A DNA stretch of 64,000 nt from Helopsaltes ochotensis (GCA_013400155.1 VXBM01000009.1:1804073-1868072), one strand, 5' to 3'; positions 42,601-51,545 are shown, counted from the stretch's first letter. Notes: generated from the letters alone by a model not told the origin. Translations and numbers: made by a program.

Positions 42601-45600
42601 GAAAATAATTGGTAATTCGTGTTAAGACTGGCAGTCAGTTTTGGCTAATGAGAGGTGAGCACACCTTCAGGAAAAGAAACTGATAAATGCCAGCGGGCCA
42701 GAACTTTTTTCTTCTTTTCGCCGGGGCCGGGGGTGGCGGTGTGGGCTTGTGCCCAGCTGCCCTGCCCGGCTGGGCCCGGTCCGACCGGGCTCGGCTGGGG
42801 CCCAGCTGCGGTTCGGAGCCCTGGCGAGGCTGGGCCCAGCTTTTCTTTCTCCCTCCTCCCCGCGCTGCTGCCGGGCTCGGCAGTTCGGAGGAAAGTGCAG
42901 GGGAGGGAGCCCCAGATGGAGGATGCCTTGGATCCCTCTCAGAGGAGCAGCACCGTGCCTAGATTGGATTGAGCCTCTCCTCCCCCCCTCTGTGAAGCCC
43001 GGGAGTGAAAATGGAGAGAGAAAAAGACTCCGGATTTTCGTGGATGGATTTCTAGCTGTTCCTGGCTTCTTTTACCATCCTAAGTCCAGCATGCTCGGGA
43101 GAGTTTCGTAACTACCGCGCAGAGATCACGTGACCATTTGCGGGCCCAGGCAAAGGATGTTGACTCTTTCTAACACAGACTGAGACCTTTCTTTAATAAC
43201 CCTTATGAGAAAGAGAAGAAAAGCTAACTTAGAGATATGTAAAGGACAATATGAGGACATCAACGTCAGTAAAAGAAAGGTGATTCTCTTAAGGGGAAGA
43301 GATAGCGAGTTGCCTTAATTTTAGGCTGAAAATCTCCTTTGATTTTGGTAATAACAGACTGTAATATTCCTTTTAAATCGTGAATCTAAATTAAGGAGAT
43401 GTGTTATATAGCTTCTAAGTGAAGAGTAAGTGATTTATTCAAGTAAATTTTAAGACTAAAAATTATAATCTGGTGATGGTATAAGCTATAAACAAAGTGA
43501 GATGAAAAAACACTCTAGCACCAGAGAGTGAGAAAATATCTGTTTCTTTAGATATAAAAATAGAGCTATACATCTTTAAAAGGTAAAACCCTAATATGAA
43601 ATTCACGGCCCAGATACAGTGATAGAAACTGTTATTGGGAGGGAATGCACAAAGACAGGTTTTCCTGGGTGGATTGTCTTTGTGTAGGTTAGAAACCGCA
43701 GACTATGTCTCCTGTAGACAGTTACCAAAAAAATAGGAGAAACTCATATCTCATAGACTGAGTAGAAAACTATTTTATAAGTAGTACTGGTTTAAAGTTC
43801 TGAGTTTTTGCCCCTTTACATTGTTTGTAAGAAAGTGAAATGTTAGTAAGGGGCAGGGGGGGAGTGTTTTAAGAGGTTTCAATATTTTTTATTTGTTCTT
43901 GTTATATGTGTTAATAAAATTGACTAGTTTTTTTCTTCTGTCTTTTAAGTTAAGCCTGTTTTGCCTTTATTTTAATCCTACTCCACACAGAAAGAAATAT
44001 TTAAACCACTACATTTAGTATTTCTACCTAGTTTTAAATTTTAACCCATTACATTCCTGGTGGAGAATGCGGGCAACAATTAAGAACATTTATAAGTTGT
44101 GGTATAAGATTAAGTAAGAAAATTTAAAGGCAAAGCAAGTATAAGTAATTTGTTAAGTATAACTATAGTAAATATCTAAAAGCACAGTTTAATAGGGAAG
44201 TTCTCACCTCCAGGTAATGGTTTGTCTTTATCAACATTATTGTTATCATAGCGAAACTCATATCCAAAATGCTTTACTCTTCTATGCTTCAAAGTCTTCT
44301 GGGCTGTAAAAACACATAACTTGAAAGTAAGATTAGACTCCATAAGACTACATGAAACACTGCTGACAATTTACTATGTTTCCCTATTCCATCCTACCTG
44401 TTAAGCCTAAACATTCTTTAATTAGCAGTTAAAACAGTGTATGTGATCCTCTTTCTTCATGCACACACTTCTGCTTATTATCTTTTGTCATTCATCAAGC
44501 ATCACATTCACTGCTGTTTTGAGTCAAAGGGATGGTGGTTTTGTACATGCAAGAAGCAGGGAATACCAATTTTTAATGAGCCAAGCTTGATGCATCTTTT
44601 TCTTGCCCTGATCTCTGAATTTACACCTGATGAATACCCTACAGATACATCAGGATCCGTCGTTCGCGTTAATCACCAAATTACACATTAGCTAAGGTCA
44701 CCATAACCTTTCGCACTGCTCCACGGAACAAATTTACAGAGGAACTCTGAAGTGATCTCCAAGAATTTATTTACTGGAGGATTTAACTCCACAGGCTGAA
44801 GTGAAAGTACAAGTGCATCCAGAATATACGCCTCATTACATTATTTTTTTCCATAGAAGATAACATGGCTCTTCAGTTGGACAGCAAATTACAAACAATC
44901 TTGTGCTTGGCACAAGACGCATAAAAAAGACTTCAATTGTCTCTGGATGCAGGTTTGTTATTCAAGTAAATTCATTCCAGAATATCAATTCAGATCACTT
45001 GCCCCAAGGAGCTGATCACTTCAGTGTAAGATCCAATTTCTAAAATGCTAAGAACAAATACAGAATCATTTCTGACAATACATTTACCAAGATGTAGACT
45101 TCTTGTAATCTGAAACTGCAGGGAAAAAAAAAGCGTAAAAGTATAGAATGTCTGGACTCCTATAGCTGTACCCACCATTCTGCGTATCTTCATCTCCTTT
45201 CCAGTCAATACTTTCCAACATCCTCTTTTCTTCCTCTGGAGAAATAATCTCTTCAATTACCATTAAGCCTGGAGGCAAGCTTGCAGGAACAGCATTTTGC
45301 AAGGAAACTGGAGTATATGAAAAAACAGAGAATTTTGTTACTCTTTAGAGAAAATAAAACCTGTGCTCTCTATAGAGATATAATTACTTTGTAGGAGAAT
45401 ATAGTGCAGCTGTAGAAAAGTTTAATGGAGTCCTCATTGTAGTCTTATTTGGGGAATGAATGATCCCTTTCTGTCATGACAAAACAGGGTAAGGTCTGAG
45501 TTTTGCATCATTCAAGCACCTTCTAAAAATTTTACTGCTTAAGACGAGCAAGACTTTACACTACTAAAACACAAAACCCCTTATGGTCTTCCTGTAAAAA

Positions 45601-45932
45601 TAATGGTAAACAGAATTTCCCAATCACTTCAAGGTTCTACCTGAATTTCATTTTAGTTTTGAAGAATTTTAGTGATTCACTATATCAGCAGATTGCCTCC
45701 ACAGACAGAGAGTACTCTGTAATCAAAAATGCACAAATCTGGAGTAAGAACAATACCTAGGTGAACAAGAAATATCACTGATGTTGGGACATTCAGTTTG
45801 CTATCCTAAGAGCTCCAAAAAAGCTATTTGCTGGTAAAATGTACAGACCAACACCAGGAACCCTTTTTGCTAGACACTGTGAAAGCTCACAGAAGGAGCA
45901 ATAGTTCTTGCAGTAAATGGCTTGTAATCAGC

Positions 45933-46009
<77 letters not shown>

Positions 46010-46010
46010 N

Positions 46011-46102
<92 letters not shown>

Positions 46103-48729
46103 AGTTTGAGGAAAGAAAAGACAGAAATTTCATTGTGCATATTTTTCTTCTTGGAGCTGAGATAGATTGCAAGACTAAGGTCACACAAGCAATCCAATGA
46201 AGTGTTCAGATATTTTCCAGGCTCCTTAATCACACAACCTTCATGTGCAGTATTGAATGGTCAGGAAATTACTCAAATCTTTTTTTCCCCTTTTGCTTCC
46301 AAGTAATAGAGTCAAAATTAGAGTACTCTAACCTGGAATACAAGGAGCAAAGATTATTTTATGTCCTGAATCTCAGATTCTAGCTTTCATTCTCTGTGTC
46401 TACAAAACCTAGTGTGCTTTTACCCATATTTAAACTCAGGAAGTACAAGCAAAGGGGAGCAGTCTGCAGGAAAGCAGAAAAACTGTACCTTTTTCCACAA
46501 AATTAATATATAGAACAATATTTTGGCCACAGTCTTCCAGTGTTACTTCCTTTCCATTAAGGGCATTAAAGGCTTTCTTGGCTTCTTCTGTTGTCCTACA
46601 TGTCACAAATGAATATGGTTTATTTGGTGGCATTAAGAGTGTTTCCACTGCTCCATATTCTTCTAGTATCCTGAGCAACTGCTGTCTACTCATCCCATTA
46701 CCAAGACCGGCATTGGCAATAACCAGGCTCTAATTGAAAAAGAATTAAAAAACAAAACAATTAGTGATTATTGTTGGTTCATTTAAAACTAACACTTTAC
46801 CAAGAGAACAGCACCATAAAGGAAAATTAAACCCATGAGCACTCTTTTATGTATTCTGCACAAGATATTTACATTTCCAGGAGCTGGTTAAAACAAGGCT
46901 AAGGCAACCTTTGCTTGCCCATAGCCTGGCTGAAAGCCTTGCAACCTCTATCAGAAACACCTCCTCAGTTAAGGCACGCTTTGAAGCAGCATGTCCGTGT
47001 CAAGCGTACTGTAAGCAAACAGTGGTGCTGGCACACATAATTTTGGAGGTTTCTGAAACAGCTGGGAAAAGTGTTCAATTATTTCAAATGACACCACTTT
47101 GCTTCTCTAAAAAAACCCATAAAATTAGGTTTAGAACTGAAGAGGAGGGTCACTAAAAATAATAATAATTATACACTGAGCACTGCTGTGATTATGCCTA
47201 TTGTGAAGGCTCTGTTAACATCTGTTCTAAGCTCTGCATCGGGCTGTCCGCTACAGATCGTATTTTTCAATGTTTACCTCATTAGTAATTACTGCTATTT
47301 TACAGAATGTTATTGAGGGAGAGACCCATGTGTGTGAAAAACATGCAGAGGTTCAAACCACTCCTTTCATTTAATCTACAAAGACCCCACTACATAACTG
47401 CGGCAGCACATACAGCAACTGATGATTTAATTTAGAGATAGTCAGACTCTTGCACAAAGCCTGGAACTATTTGCTGTATTCCTGACACAAGTTTACCACT
47501 AGCACTACGTTCTTGTTTCATATATCACTTATTCAAATGTTCTGTCACCAAAAAAGACCTTGCTGGACCCCAAAATTACTCTTTGGATAGATTAGATGGA
47601 TAATTTGGTACCTGGAACAGTTTCAAAGGGAAAAAGTCCCAAATTACAGACCCATTTCCAAGCAGCACTAGAAAAACACAGTGTTTGTTCTAAAGAGTTT
47701 ACAATATAAACAAGACTGCTGAGTCATTAATATCTGTCTATGCAATGTGAAACCTGAGCAAAAACTAAACCAAATTTTATTACAAAAACGTATAAAGACC
47801 TAACTGTTGTTAATAATGTTTCCATATTTGAACAGGACGAATTTGCAGGATCAGGATGAATAAGCATGGGGTAAATGATACTGCTCTACAGTGTTTCAAG
47901 CCATCTTTATTTCTTCGTAAGTAAGAGAGGGAAATTAGAAACTTTAACTTCCCTTTCTGTCCGCAAGCTCCTGTCACTTTTTGCAAAATCAGTATCTGTG
48001 AGGTCATTCTCTGATCTCCTGTAACTCCACTGTGGCAGAACACTACAAATCAAAAATCTAAGTAGCTTTCTGCTAGGTCTCTTTTCTGCAAGGAAGGAGA
48101 AAGCTGTCCCCATTTAAATAGCTACAAGTAAGCCAACCAGCTCAATTCCCACAGAACCACAGCCTTAATTTGTTTAGAGGAAAAAACCAAAATGGAAAGG
48201 ATTTCCAATGGGGAGCTTAGATGAGACAAATTACACTTGACAGAGAACTATGGAAGATAGAAAGGTACAAAAATTAAAAGCCTGAGGAAAAACAAGGAAA
48301 CCAGAGAGAAAGAGAAGAAAAGTTTATCTACTTCAATAGCATTTCTAACGCTTCCTCCTCAACCCAAGTAACTGCTGTTTCAGGGTAAAAAAAAAACCTT
48401 ATCCAAAGGCCAGCAAAGTCTCTCCATAGACACCGAACTGCTGAAGTACAGTTCTGCTTTGAAATCAAAGAAGCACAGAAAACCCTCAATCTCAGGAAAT
48501 GCATTTTTAAGAACTGCATTTTACACAAGACATGTGAGAAGAGAACACAGATAAGCAGCATTTTAACACCACCATCAAAATCACAGCTACCAGTCACCTG
48601 TGTGGCATGGGAGATACACTTTATGCCTTCATGTCTCATCAATGTATGCTGAGCTCTCACTTGCTTCCTCAATACCTTCTTCTTCATTTTCTGGACTTTC
48701 AAATGATCTTCACTGGTTTTTGCTTCCAT
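7310..48729 (-). CDS. ALKBH8: ALKBH8, tRNA wobble-uridine methyltransferase / hydroxylase (whole gene, 11 coding exons)
   Basis: Joining the eleven coding exons gives 2025 nt, that is 674 residues plus a stop; human ALKBH8 is 664. Domain order: short basic N-terminus, RRM (about 45-124), AlkB-type Fe(II)/2-oxoglutarate dioxygenase (about 130-342), Cys-rich zinc-site segment (about 344-352), class I SAM methyltransferase (about 375-520), then a variable low-complexity linker and a conserved tail. Visible active-site residues: N229 and Y231 (NxY), H240 and D242 (HxD), H294, R331 and R337. The SAM-binding motif is ADIGCGNGKY near 417-426. In mammals, with TRMT112, the protein methylates cm5U to mcm5U at tRNA wobble positions and hydroxylates mcm5U in tRNA-Gly(UCC); it is also needed for tRNA-Sec modification. 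All splice phases agree and no stop or frameshift interrupts the frame, so the gene appears functional. Residue numbers are from my own exon joining. Confidence 0.97.
8094..8276 (+). mobile_element. CR1 LINE 3'-end fragment
   Basis: The text reads like a CR1 3' terminus: 'ccctggaggtatttaaagg', 'gacatggtttagtggtgaact', 'gacttgatgatcttaaa', then 'ccttttccagcctcaatgatt' with a degenerate terminal short repeat (attctactattct). Only about 180 bp remain, as is usual for 5'-truncated CR1 copies. It lies in ALKBH8 intron 11, antisense to the gene. The 5' boundary is approximate. Confidence 0.85.
8510..8531. repeat. Perfect 10-bp inverted repeat with 2-nt loop
   Basis: AAATGGATTT, then AG, then AAATCCATTT. 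It is a small intronic hairpin with no other sign of function. Confidence 0.6.
9091..9240 (-). CDS. ALKBH8: ALKBH8 exon 11 (residues 436-485, methyltransferase core)
   Basis: Bounded by acceptor TTCTAG before ATTGGC and donor GTAAGT after the codons for HHFSTA; 150 nt, phase 0 at both ends. It encodes the IGCDRS strand/acidic segment following the SAM motif, then QAFVCDALSVP, the second part of the SAM pocket, and CISIAVIHHF, typical of motif IV/post-IV in this tRNA methyltransferase family (yeast Trm9 relatives). Confidence 0.97.
12632..12691 (+). repeat. Homopolymer A-tract, 60 nt
   Basis: Uninterrupted run of A on the plus strand (T on the ALKBH8 sense strand). The preceding bases are not recognisable as a retrocopy, and no clear target-site duplication brackets it. 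It may be a slipped mononucleotide tract or an assembly artefact in length. Confidence 0.9.
15579..15608. repeat. Perfect 13-bp inverted repeat with 4-nt loop
   Basis: AATTTCATATGTG, loop CAGA, then CACATATGAAATT. The stem has no mismatches and sits in ALKBH8 intron 10, next to a duplicated TTTTTTAAAA motif (561-580 of the 15 kb block). Confidence 0.8.
17038..17303 (-). CDS. ALKBH8: ALKBH8 exon 10 (residues 347-435, SAM motif I)
   Basis: Acceptor TATCTAG before TTTATCC; donor GTAAGT after EDLYM; 266 nt. It begins with the Cys of the zinc-site segment (VCDSQ), then a variable linker, then EASKLEQEYVHKVYEEIA and the SAM-binding motif ADIGCGNGKYLGIN. Residue 347 is split between exons: A from exon 9 plus TT here gives Ile, where I recall Ser in the human protein; the invariant Cys residues around it are kept. 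Confidence 0.97.
17304..18128 (-). other. ALKBH8 intron 9
   Basis: GTAAGT donor and TAG acceptor. AT-rich, without a recognised repeat or other feature. Confidence 0.85.
18129..18283 (-). CDS. ALKBH8: ALKBH8 exon 9 (residues 295-347, end of the AlkB domain)
   Basis: Acceptor TTTTAG before GATCAC; donor GTAAGTG; 155 nt. It carries the Gly after H294, ITPRKYD, and the arginine pair in RTSFTFR (R331, R337) that in AlkB enzymes binds 2-oxoglutarate, then PCNC, the first Cys pair of the zinc-site segment that links the dioxygenase to the methyltransferase. Confidence 0.97.
18587..18975 (+). mobile_element. Avian endogenous retrovirus LTR, 3'-truncated
   Basis: Starts with TGTCCTGGTTTTGGACAGG and continues with blocks typical of a common avian LTR: 'gatagagtta', 'gctgtgttttgtatttagta', 'aacacacttatgttttagttgttgc', 'cagccaggacagctgaac', 'aactggccacagggacattcca', 'gtatgaactggggggtgggc', 'ttgcactgtgcatcacttg'. 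The usual LTR 3' end with the CCA..ACA terminus is not visible, so the copy is truncated or diverged after about 18975. It lies antisense to ALKBH8, about 300 bp from the exon 9 acceptor. Family assignment rests on recall of avian LTR text. Confidence 0.8.
19730..20110. other. GC-rich block of unknown nature in intron 8
   Basis: This block is markedly more GC-rich than the intron around it and has repeat-like phrases such as 'ttggagttacagcctcagatg' and 'cttgaccctgggctcatg'. It might be an LTR or other interspersed repeat I cannot name. No coding signal is supported. Confidence 0.3.
21233..21339 (-). CDS. ALKBH8: ALKBH8 exon 8 (residues 260-295, metal ligand H294)
   Basis: Acceptor TTTTTAG before ATTGTG; donor GTATGT after CATGG; 107 nt. 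It encodes IVMDFKHPDG, then LPRCSLLVMTGESRYLWTHG; the final His is the distal iron ligand of the AlkB double-stranded beta-helix. A Cys (LPRC) stands where I recall Arg in the human protein; this is next to, not in, the catalytic set. Confidence 0.97.
23458..23545. repeat. AT-rich degenerate tandem repeat
   Basis: Repeated units built from 'actttata' and 'tatactata' over about 90 bp. Purely low-complexity. Confidence 0.75.
28755..28910. repeat. A/C-rich low-complexity tract (G/T-rich on the ALKBH8 sense strand)
   Basis: Alternating A-runs and C-runs on the plus strand. On the minus strand 28862-28881 reads as four G-runs of three or more with loops of 1 to 4 nt, which fits the G-quadruplex pattern. 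It lies mid-intron, far from splice sites. Confidence 0.8.
30386..30940 (-). mobile_element. CR1 LINE 3' fragment, minus orientation
   Basis: Starts at its 3' end with 'cacagaatgtcttggtttgga', followed by 'gaccttcaagaacacttagtt', 'aaccccttgccaggggcaggg', 'accaggttgctcaaagccc'-like text (here 'accagctcaaagccctatcc'), 'ggccttgaatccctccatggg' and, further on, 'tctctccaacaggtccttgtc'. These are the reverse complement of the CR1 3' region. The left limit is sharp and the right limit approximate. It is in the sense orientation relative to ALKBH8. Confidence 0.9.
35790..36741 (+). mobile_element. Old CR1 LINE fragment with decayed reverse-transcriptase end
   Basis: Recognisable CR1 phrases: 'caagcttcattagtgacctgg', 'tttgcagataaaataaaact', 'gtggctgatacca', 'gaatgatctgaacaggctgg', 'aaagtcctgcacctg', 'ggaagagcactcag', 'cagcctggacaagagacgcc', and an end at 'cctccaacctaaacagttctg'. 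About 950 bp, with several stops and indels, so the ORF2 remnant is not coding. Antisense to ALKBH8. The 5' limit is approximate. Confidence 0.85.
38170..38240 (-). CDS. ALKBH8: ALKBH8 exon 7 (residues 236-259, iron ligands HxD)
   Basis: Acceptor ACAAACAG before GAATTCC; donor GTAAAC after GCTGAG; 71 nt. It encodes IPPHTDTHSAFEDEIISLSLGAE. H240 and D242 form the HxD metal-binding pair. The small exon is too short for simple ORF searches and is identified by homology and matching phases (1 in, 0 out). Confidence 0.97.
38271..38300. repeat. Imperfect AAT microsatellite
   Basis: ATAATAATAATGATAATAAC followed by degenerate units. It lies 30 bp inside the intron upstream of exon 7's acceptor tract. 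Confidence 0.8.
40620..41149 (+). mobile_element. Solo LTR of an avian endogenous retrovirus
   Basis: Begins TGTAGTGG and ends CCACTATA, imperfect inverted termini. Internal text matches the same LTR family as the copy at 18587: 'ggacacagttgggacaactga', 'aatattccatatga', 'gggactggctgagca', 'ttgcatcacttg', 'gatctcaacccatgagta', 'gagcaagcagctgcatagtg', 'cagggttaaaccacta'. No internal retroviral region or second LTR is adjacent, so it is a solo LTR. I see no clean target-site duplication. It is antisense to ALKBH8. Confidence 0.85.
41193..41297 (-). CDS. ALKBH8: ALKBH8 exon 6 (residues 201-236)
   Basis: Acceptor GTGACTAG before GTCTTCC; donor GTAAGT after GGACAAG; 105 nt. It encodes LPEIC, FLEKCLKQGYIKHKPDQLTV and NQYEPGQG. 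The N229xY231 pair contributes to 2-oxoglutarate binding in AlkB-family enzymes. Phase 1 at both ends. Confidence 0.97.
42572..44053 (+). mobile_element. Endogenous retrovirus LTR (about 1.48 kb)
   Basis: The right end is fixed by the sequence: it ends CATTACA, a 4-nt spacer (TTCC) follows, then a primer-binding site. The best matching left end is TGTGTTGGTT at 42572, an imperfect inverted match to the right terminus. A TATA-like TATAAG (43776-43781) and AATAAA (43913-43918) are placed as expected for promoter and poly(A) signal of a U3-R-U5 LTR. The left third contains a very GC-rich block (about 42715-43000). No gag, pol or env sequence follows; only about 130 bp separate the primer-binding site from ALKBH8 exon 5. 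Antisense to ALKBH8. The family is not known to me. Confidence 0.75.
44058..44075 (+). other. Retroviral primer-binding site for tRNA-Ala
   Basis: TGGTGGAGAATGCGGGCA. As I recall the vertebrate tRNA-Ala 3' end with its CCA, this is an exact 18-nt complement, and the match stops at position 19, as expected of a PBS. It directly follows the LTR end with a 4-nt spacer. Confidence 0.85.
44208..44303 (-). CDS. ALKBH8: ALKBH8 exon 5 (residues 169-201)
   Basis: Acceptor TTTTTACAG before CCCAGAAG; donor GTGAGAA; 96 nt. It encodes KTLKHRRVKHFGYEF and NNNVDKDKPLPG, the N-terminal part of the dioxygenase with the HFGYEF strand. Phase 1 at both ends. Confidence 0.97.
44304..45175 (-). other. ALKBH8 intron 4
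   Basis: No recognised repeat or signal beyond its splice sites (GTGGGT donor, CAG acceptor). Confidence 0.85.
45176..45307 (-). CDS. ALKBH8: ALKBH8 exon 4 (residues 125-169)
   Basis: Acceptor ACTCCAG before TTTCCTT; donor GTGGGTA after CAGAATG; 132 nt. It encodes ASLPPGLMVIEEIISPEEE and MLESIDW, the start of the AlkB fold following the RRM. The segment joining RRM to AlkB (VSLQNAVPAS) has diverged from human. Confidence 0.96.
45308..46488 (-). other. ALKBH8 intron 3
   Basis: Contains the 166-nt A-tract with one N (45934-46099). Otherwise no recognised feature. Confidence 0.85.
45934..46099 (+). repeat. Long A-tract (166 positions) with one ambiguous base
   Basis: A-only run with an N at 46010. 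A homopolymer of this length with one N suggests an unresolved or artefactually extended tract. No retrocopy body or target-site duplication is evident next to it. Confidence 0.9.
46489..46729 (-). CDS. ALKBH8: ALKBH8 exon 3 (residues 45-125, RRM)
   Basis: Acceptor CAATTAG before AGCCTGG; donor GTACAG; 241 nt. The exon is nearly the whole RNA-recognition motif: SLVIANAGLGNG (RNP2-like strand), LLRILEEYG helix, PNKPYSFVTCRTTEEAKKAF (RNP1-like strand and helix 2), ALNGKEV and LYINFVEK. In ALKBH8 this domain, with an extra N-terminal helix, contributes to tRNA binding. Confidence 0.97.
46730..48597 (-). other. ALKBH8 intron 2
   Basis: No recognised repeat or additional feature; ordinary AT-rich intron with GTGACT donor and TTAG acceptor. 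Confidence 0.85.
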
Positions 48730-48738
48730 ACTGGTGTT
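48598..48738 (-). CDS. ALKBH8: ALKBH8 exon 2 (start codon, residues 1-44)
   Basis: Acceptor TTTCCAG before AACACCAG; donor GTGACTG after CACACAG. The start ATG at 48729-48727 has A at -3 and G at +4, and the peptide MEAKTSEDHL, KKKVLRKQVRAQHTLMRHEGI aligns in length with the human N-terminus, which supports this start. Nine nt of 5' UTR precede the ATG in this exon. An upstream ORF from exon 1 overlaps it in another frame. Confidence 0.95.
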
Positions 48739-49284
48739 CTGGAAAGCAGAAATAACAACGCATAGTGAGTGTCCTGCTTGAAAAGGATCTCTCCCAAAAA
48801 TAAAGCTTTAAACGATTGCTATTATGCTTGATTTCATTTTCCCTTTTTTTTTCCCTCTTCTTCTTCACTCCTTTATTCACATTCACAGTATCACTACATC
48901 CATTTGTGGGTTTTAACCTGTCTGCCCCTCCTGTTTTCATACAGTAATTTCAGCTGATTTCCTTCTCTCTGTAGTCTCTCTGGAGCAGAATATGAGAAAA
49001 AAAATTGTATGAAACAGCCATGAGATTTGTATTGTCTCAGCTTCTCAGCTATTCTCATGCCTCACCAAATGCTTGAGTTGGAGATGAAATGTTTGGCTCC
49101 TTTTACCTAACTGCAACCAAGTGTGACATTTGGCCAAAGTTGCCTTTCTTGAGAGTAGAAAAATGTGTGCAATACTTAGATGTCCTAGGGCAAGCAACTA
49201 GGGTGCTCCACACATCATTTACCACATCTCCCAAACTTAATGCAAATCACATTCCTGTTGTGAGAAGGAACAGAAAACTGTGTA

Positions 49285-49299
49285 CATATATATATATAT
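49285..49299. repeat. Short TA dinucleotide repeat
   Basis: About seven AT units in intron 1. Confidence 0.85.
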
Positions 49300-51425
49300 C
49301 TATATTAACTACTGAGCATTTACCAACCAGTGAGTACTTAAAGGTCACTGGCATTCTCCAGGTTTTGCTGCATCTTTTGCCACTTTTGGTCTAACACTAT
49401 ATTGCGATCATAGAGTACCTTCCCAAATTTCTCTGAGCCTATATTCTTTTCCTTCCTTTTTCCTACTTCCTTCAAATCCCAGGGAGGAGTCCAGATCTCA
49501 TGTAAGGTTATGACAAAGCTCCTAGACATTGATGCAGCTTGACTTTATCTATCTCTCCCTACAACATAACCCCTTACTTGTATTTTAGAGTTATCTTCTC
49601 TTCTTTGCCAAAAATCCTCCTAGCAGCATAGCTGGACAATCCAACTGCAGTTATCTGTCCTATTCCATTCTTTTGTCATCATTGACCTGACAACAATCAT
49701 TCCATATTCTCTTCCTGTCAAAAAAATGGTTTTGTTTCAGTTATTTTTAAGGAAAAAACAAAACAAAACTAGGTCAATCACCCTTATATGTAATCATTTA
49801 ACTCTGCCACCTGCCCCAACAGTCACTCATCCATTTGCATGGCTGCAGAGCTGCTTCCCAATACCTAAAGTGCAGACACAATCATGATAATATGACAGCG
49901 TACCACAAAAAATGGTAAAGGTAAAAAAACCCCTCATGTTAGTATTTGCTGCAACTTTGTGCTGAATGACTTAGCAAAAATTTTGTTTTAAACAAGCACT
50001 GATATCTAGTAAAATTATTAGAAAATATTGAAGAGTTGCACAGGAACTGTAAGTATGTACTCCCTGTGATTGCTACAGCATTACCATCATCAACCTGCAT
50101 AATTTAACTGCAGTGCACAAGAAAAATCTTTAAAGATAATCAGAATGACAAAAGCACTCTGTGGAAATAAAAGATTCTAAACCTCCAAAAAGGAGCAGGA
50201 TAAATGCTGTCTAAGACGACTCAGTCTTTTGCCATTCTTTTCCACTTACCAGTTCATCCTCCTACCATTTCTCTTCCATTCTCAAACACAATTTTACAGT
50301 GGTCTTAAATAAATTGAAACCCTTGTCCAACAACTATTCCAAGCAAATGTAGCAAGTTACTGGCATGGTGGGCATCAACAACTCTCTCCTGATATGGTTT
50401 CAGATGCCTGCTGTCAAGTTTAGCTGGCACATGCAAAGCCATAACAGTTTCAACCCTGACTCCCTGGCATTATTCAAGTTTTTACACATATCTGACCACA
50501 TAAAGATAACATTTATATCTGAGCCTGACCAAAAAACCTCCAAAAACCAAAAAACTCTTAATAAATTGCTCAGCACCTAAATCCATCCTACCACCATTAG
50601 ACTCCTGACATTTCCTAGGATCTCTTAGAGAGAATTCAAGCACAACCATGTTCACAGGCAATGGAGGCAAAATGCATGAGACAAAAATCTCACAAGTAAT
50701 AAAACTGAAACAGGGCAGAATGTCAGAAAAAGGAGAAGACTACTAAAATAATTATTTCACATGACTTCAGAAATGAAGTGTAGAGGCTGAAGAGATCAAT
50801 AGGTTATAGAATCAATCTTGATCTCTTCAAAATTAGTTTTACTACAGATTTGTTAGGAACTGTCTGCCATTTGCCTTTACAGCAACAGTGCTCATTAAGA
50901 GCTTTTTGCATACTTTATACTCTGATTTTTCCCTTCCCTTCCTCAAACTCTTGGCACCTTCTTAAATACTCATTTTCCATTCCTGATGGCACACTTGCAA
51001 ACGGGCCACAGCTCATTCTTTGAAAACAACATTCTTCCTTCTAAAGACAAATAGCTCAAAACAGTTCAAAATAAGATTCTTCACTTAATCAAGAAACAAT
51101 GTTAAACACATAGAGAGCAACAGTCCTCTTAACCTTCATTATTTAAATAATGATCAAAAAATCCCAAACTTGCTTAAACTAAAAAAAAGGCACAGTGAGA
51201 AACACACACACATAAAAAACAAAACTAAAAAAATCCAAAAAGCTCAAAATAATTAGAAGTGAAGGTAACTGAGAGGAAAAATAGAAGTCTCATGAAAAGA
51301 AGCAAAAAATGTTTTTATTAAGTAAATCCTCTTAAGTGCTTCTAATGGGTTACCAAGATTCAGCTGATTTGCAGGCTCCTTCAGCAAGCCTACTGTGACC
51401 AAGCTGTGCAATTATAAGAGTTTGT

Positions 51426-51545
51426 AGAATCACAAAATGATTTAGGTAAAAAAAGACCTGTAAGGTTGAGTTCAACTGTTAATCCAGAACTGCCAGGTCC
51501 ACCAATAAACCCTACATCCCTAAGCATCACCATCTACACAGTTGG
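51426..51545 (-). mobile_element. CR1 LINE 3'-end fragment, minus orientation
   Basis: Reads 'agaatcacaaaatgatttagg', 'aatccagaactgccaggtcc', 'accaataaaccctacatccct', 'aagcatcaccatctacac', the reverse complement of the type of CR1 3' end also seen at 8094-8276. About 120 bp. Confidence 0.8.

Larger units (their letters stand above)
41298..44207 (-). other. ALKBH8 intron 5
   Basis: Over half of it (42572-44075) is an endogenous retroviral LTR with an attached primer-binding site. The remainder is AT-rich intron. Confidence 0.85.

Noticed and set aside
42655..42972. 105-codon plus-strand ORF in the GC-rich part of the intron 5 LTR
   Set aside because: It lies inside the LTR's U3-like part, shares its space with two other long frames, and shows only the Pro/Gly/Ala bias of GC-rich DNA. 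LTRs do not normally encode such a protein.
48328..48597. Continuation of the exon 2 reading frame beyond 48598 as coding
   Set aside because: A donor GTGACTG at 48597 joins in phase with the RRM exon; past it the translation no longer matches ALKBH8 and soon becomes intronic in character.
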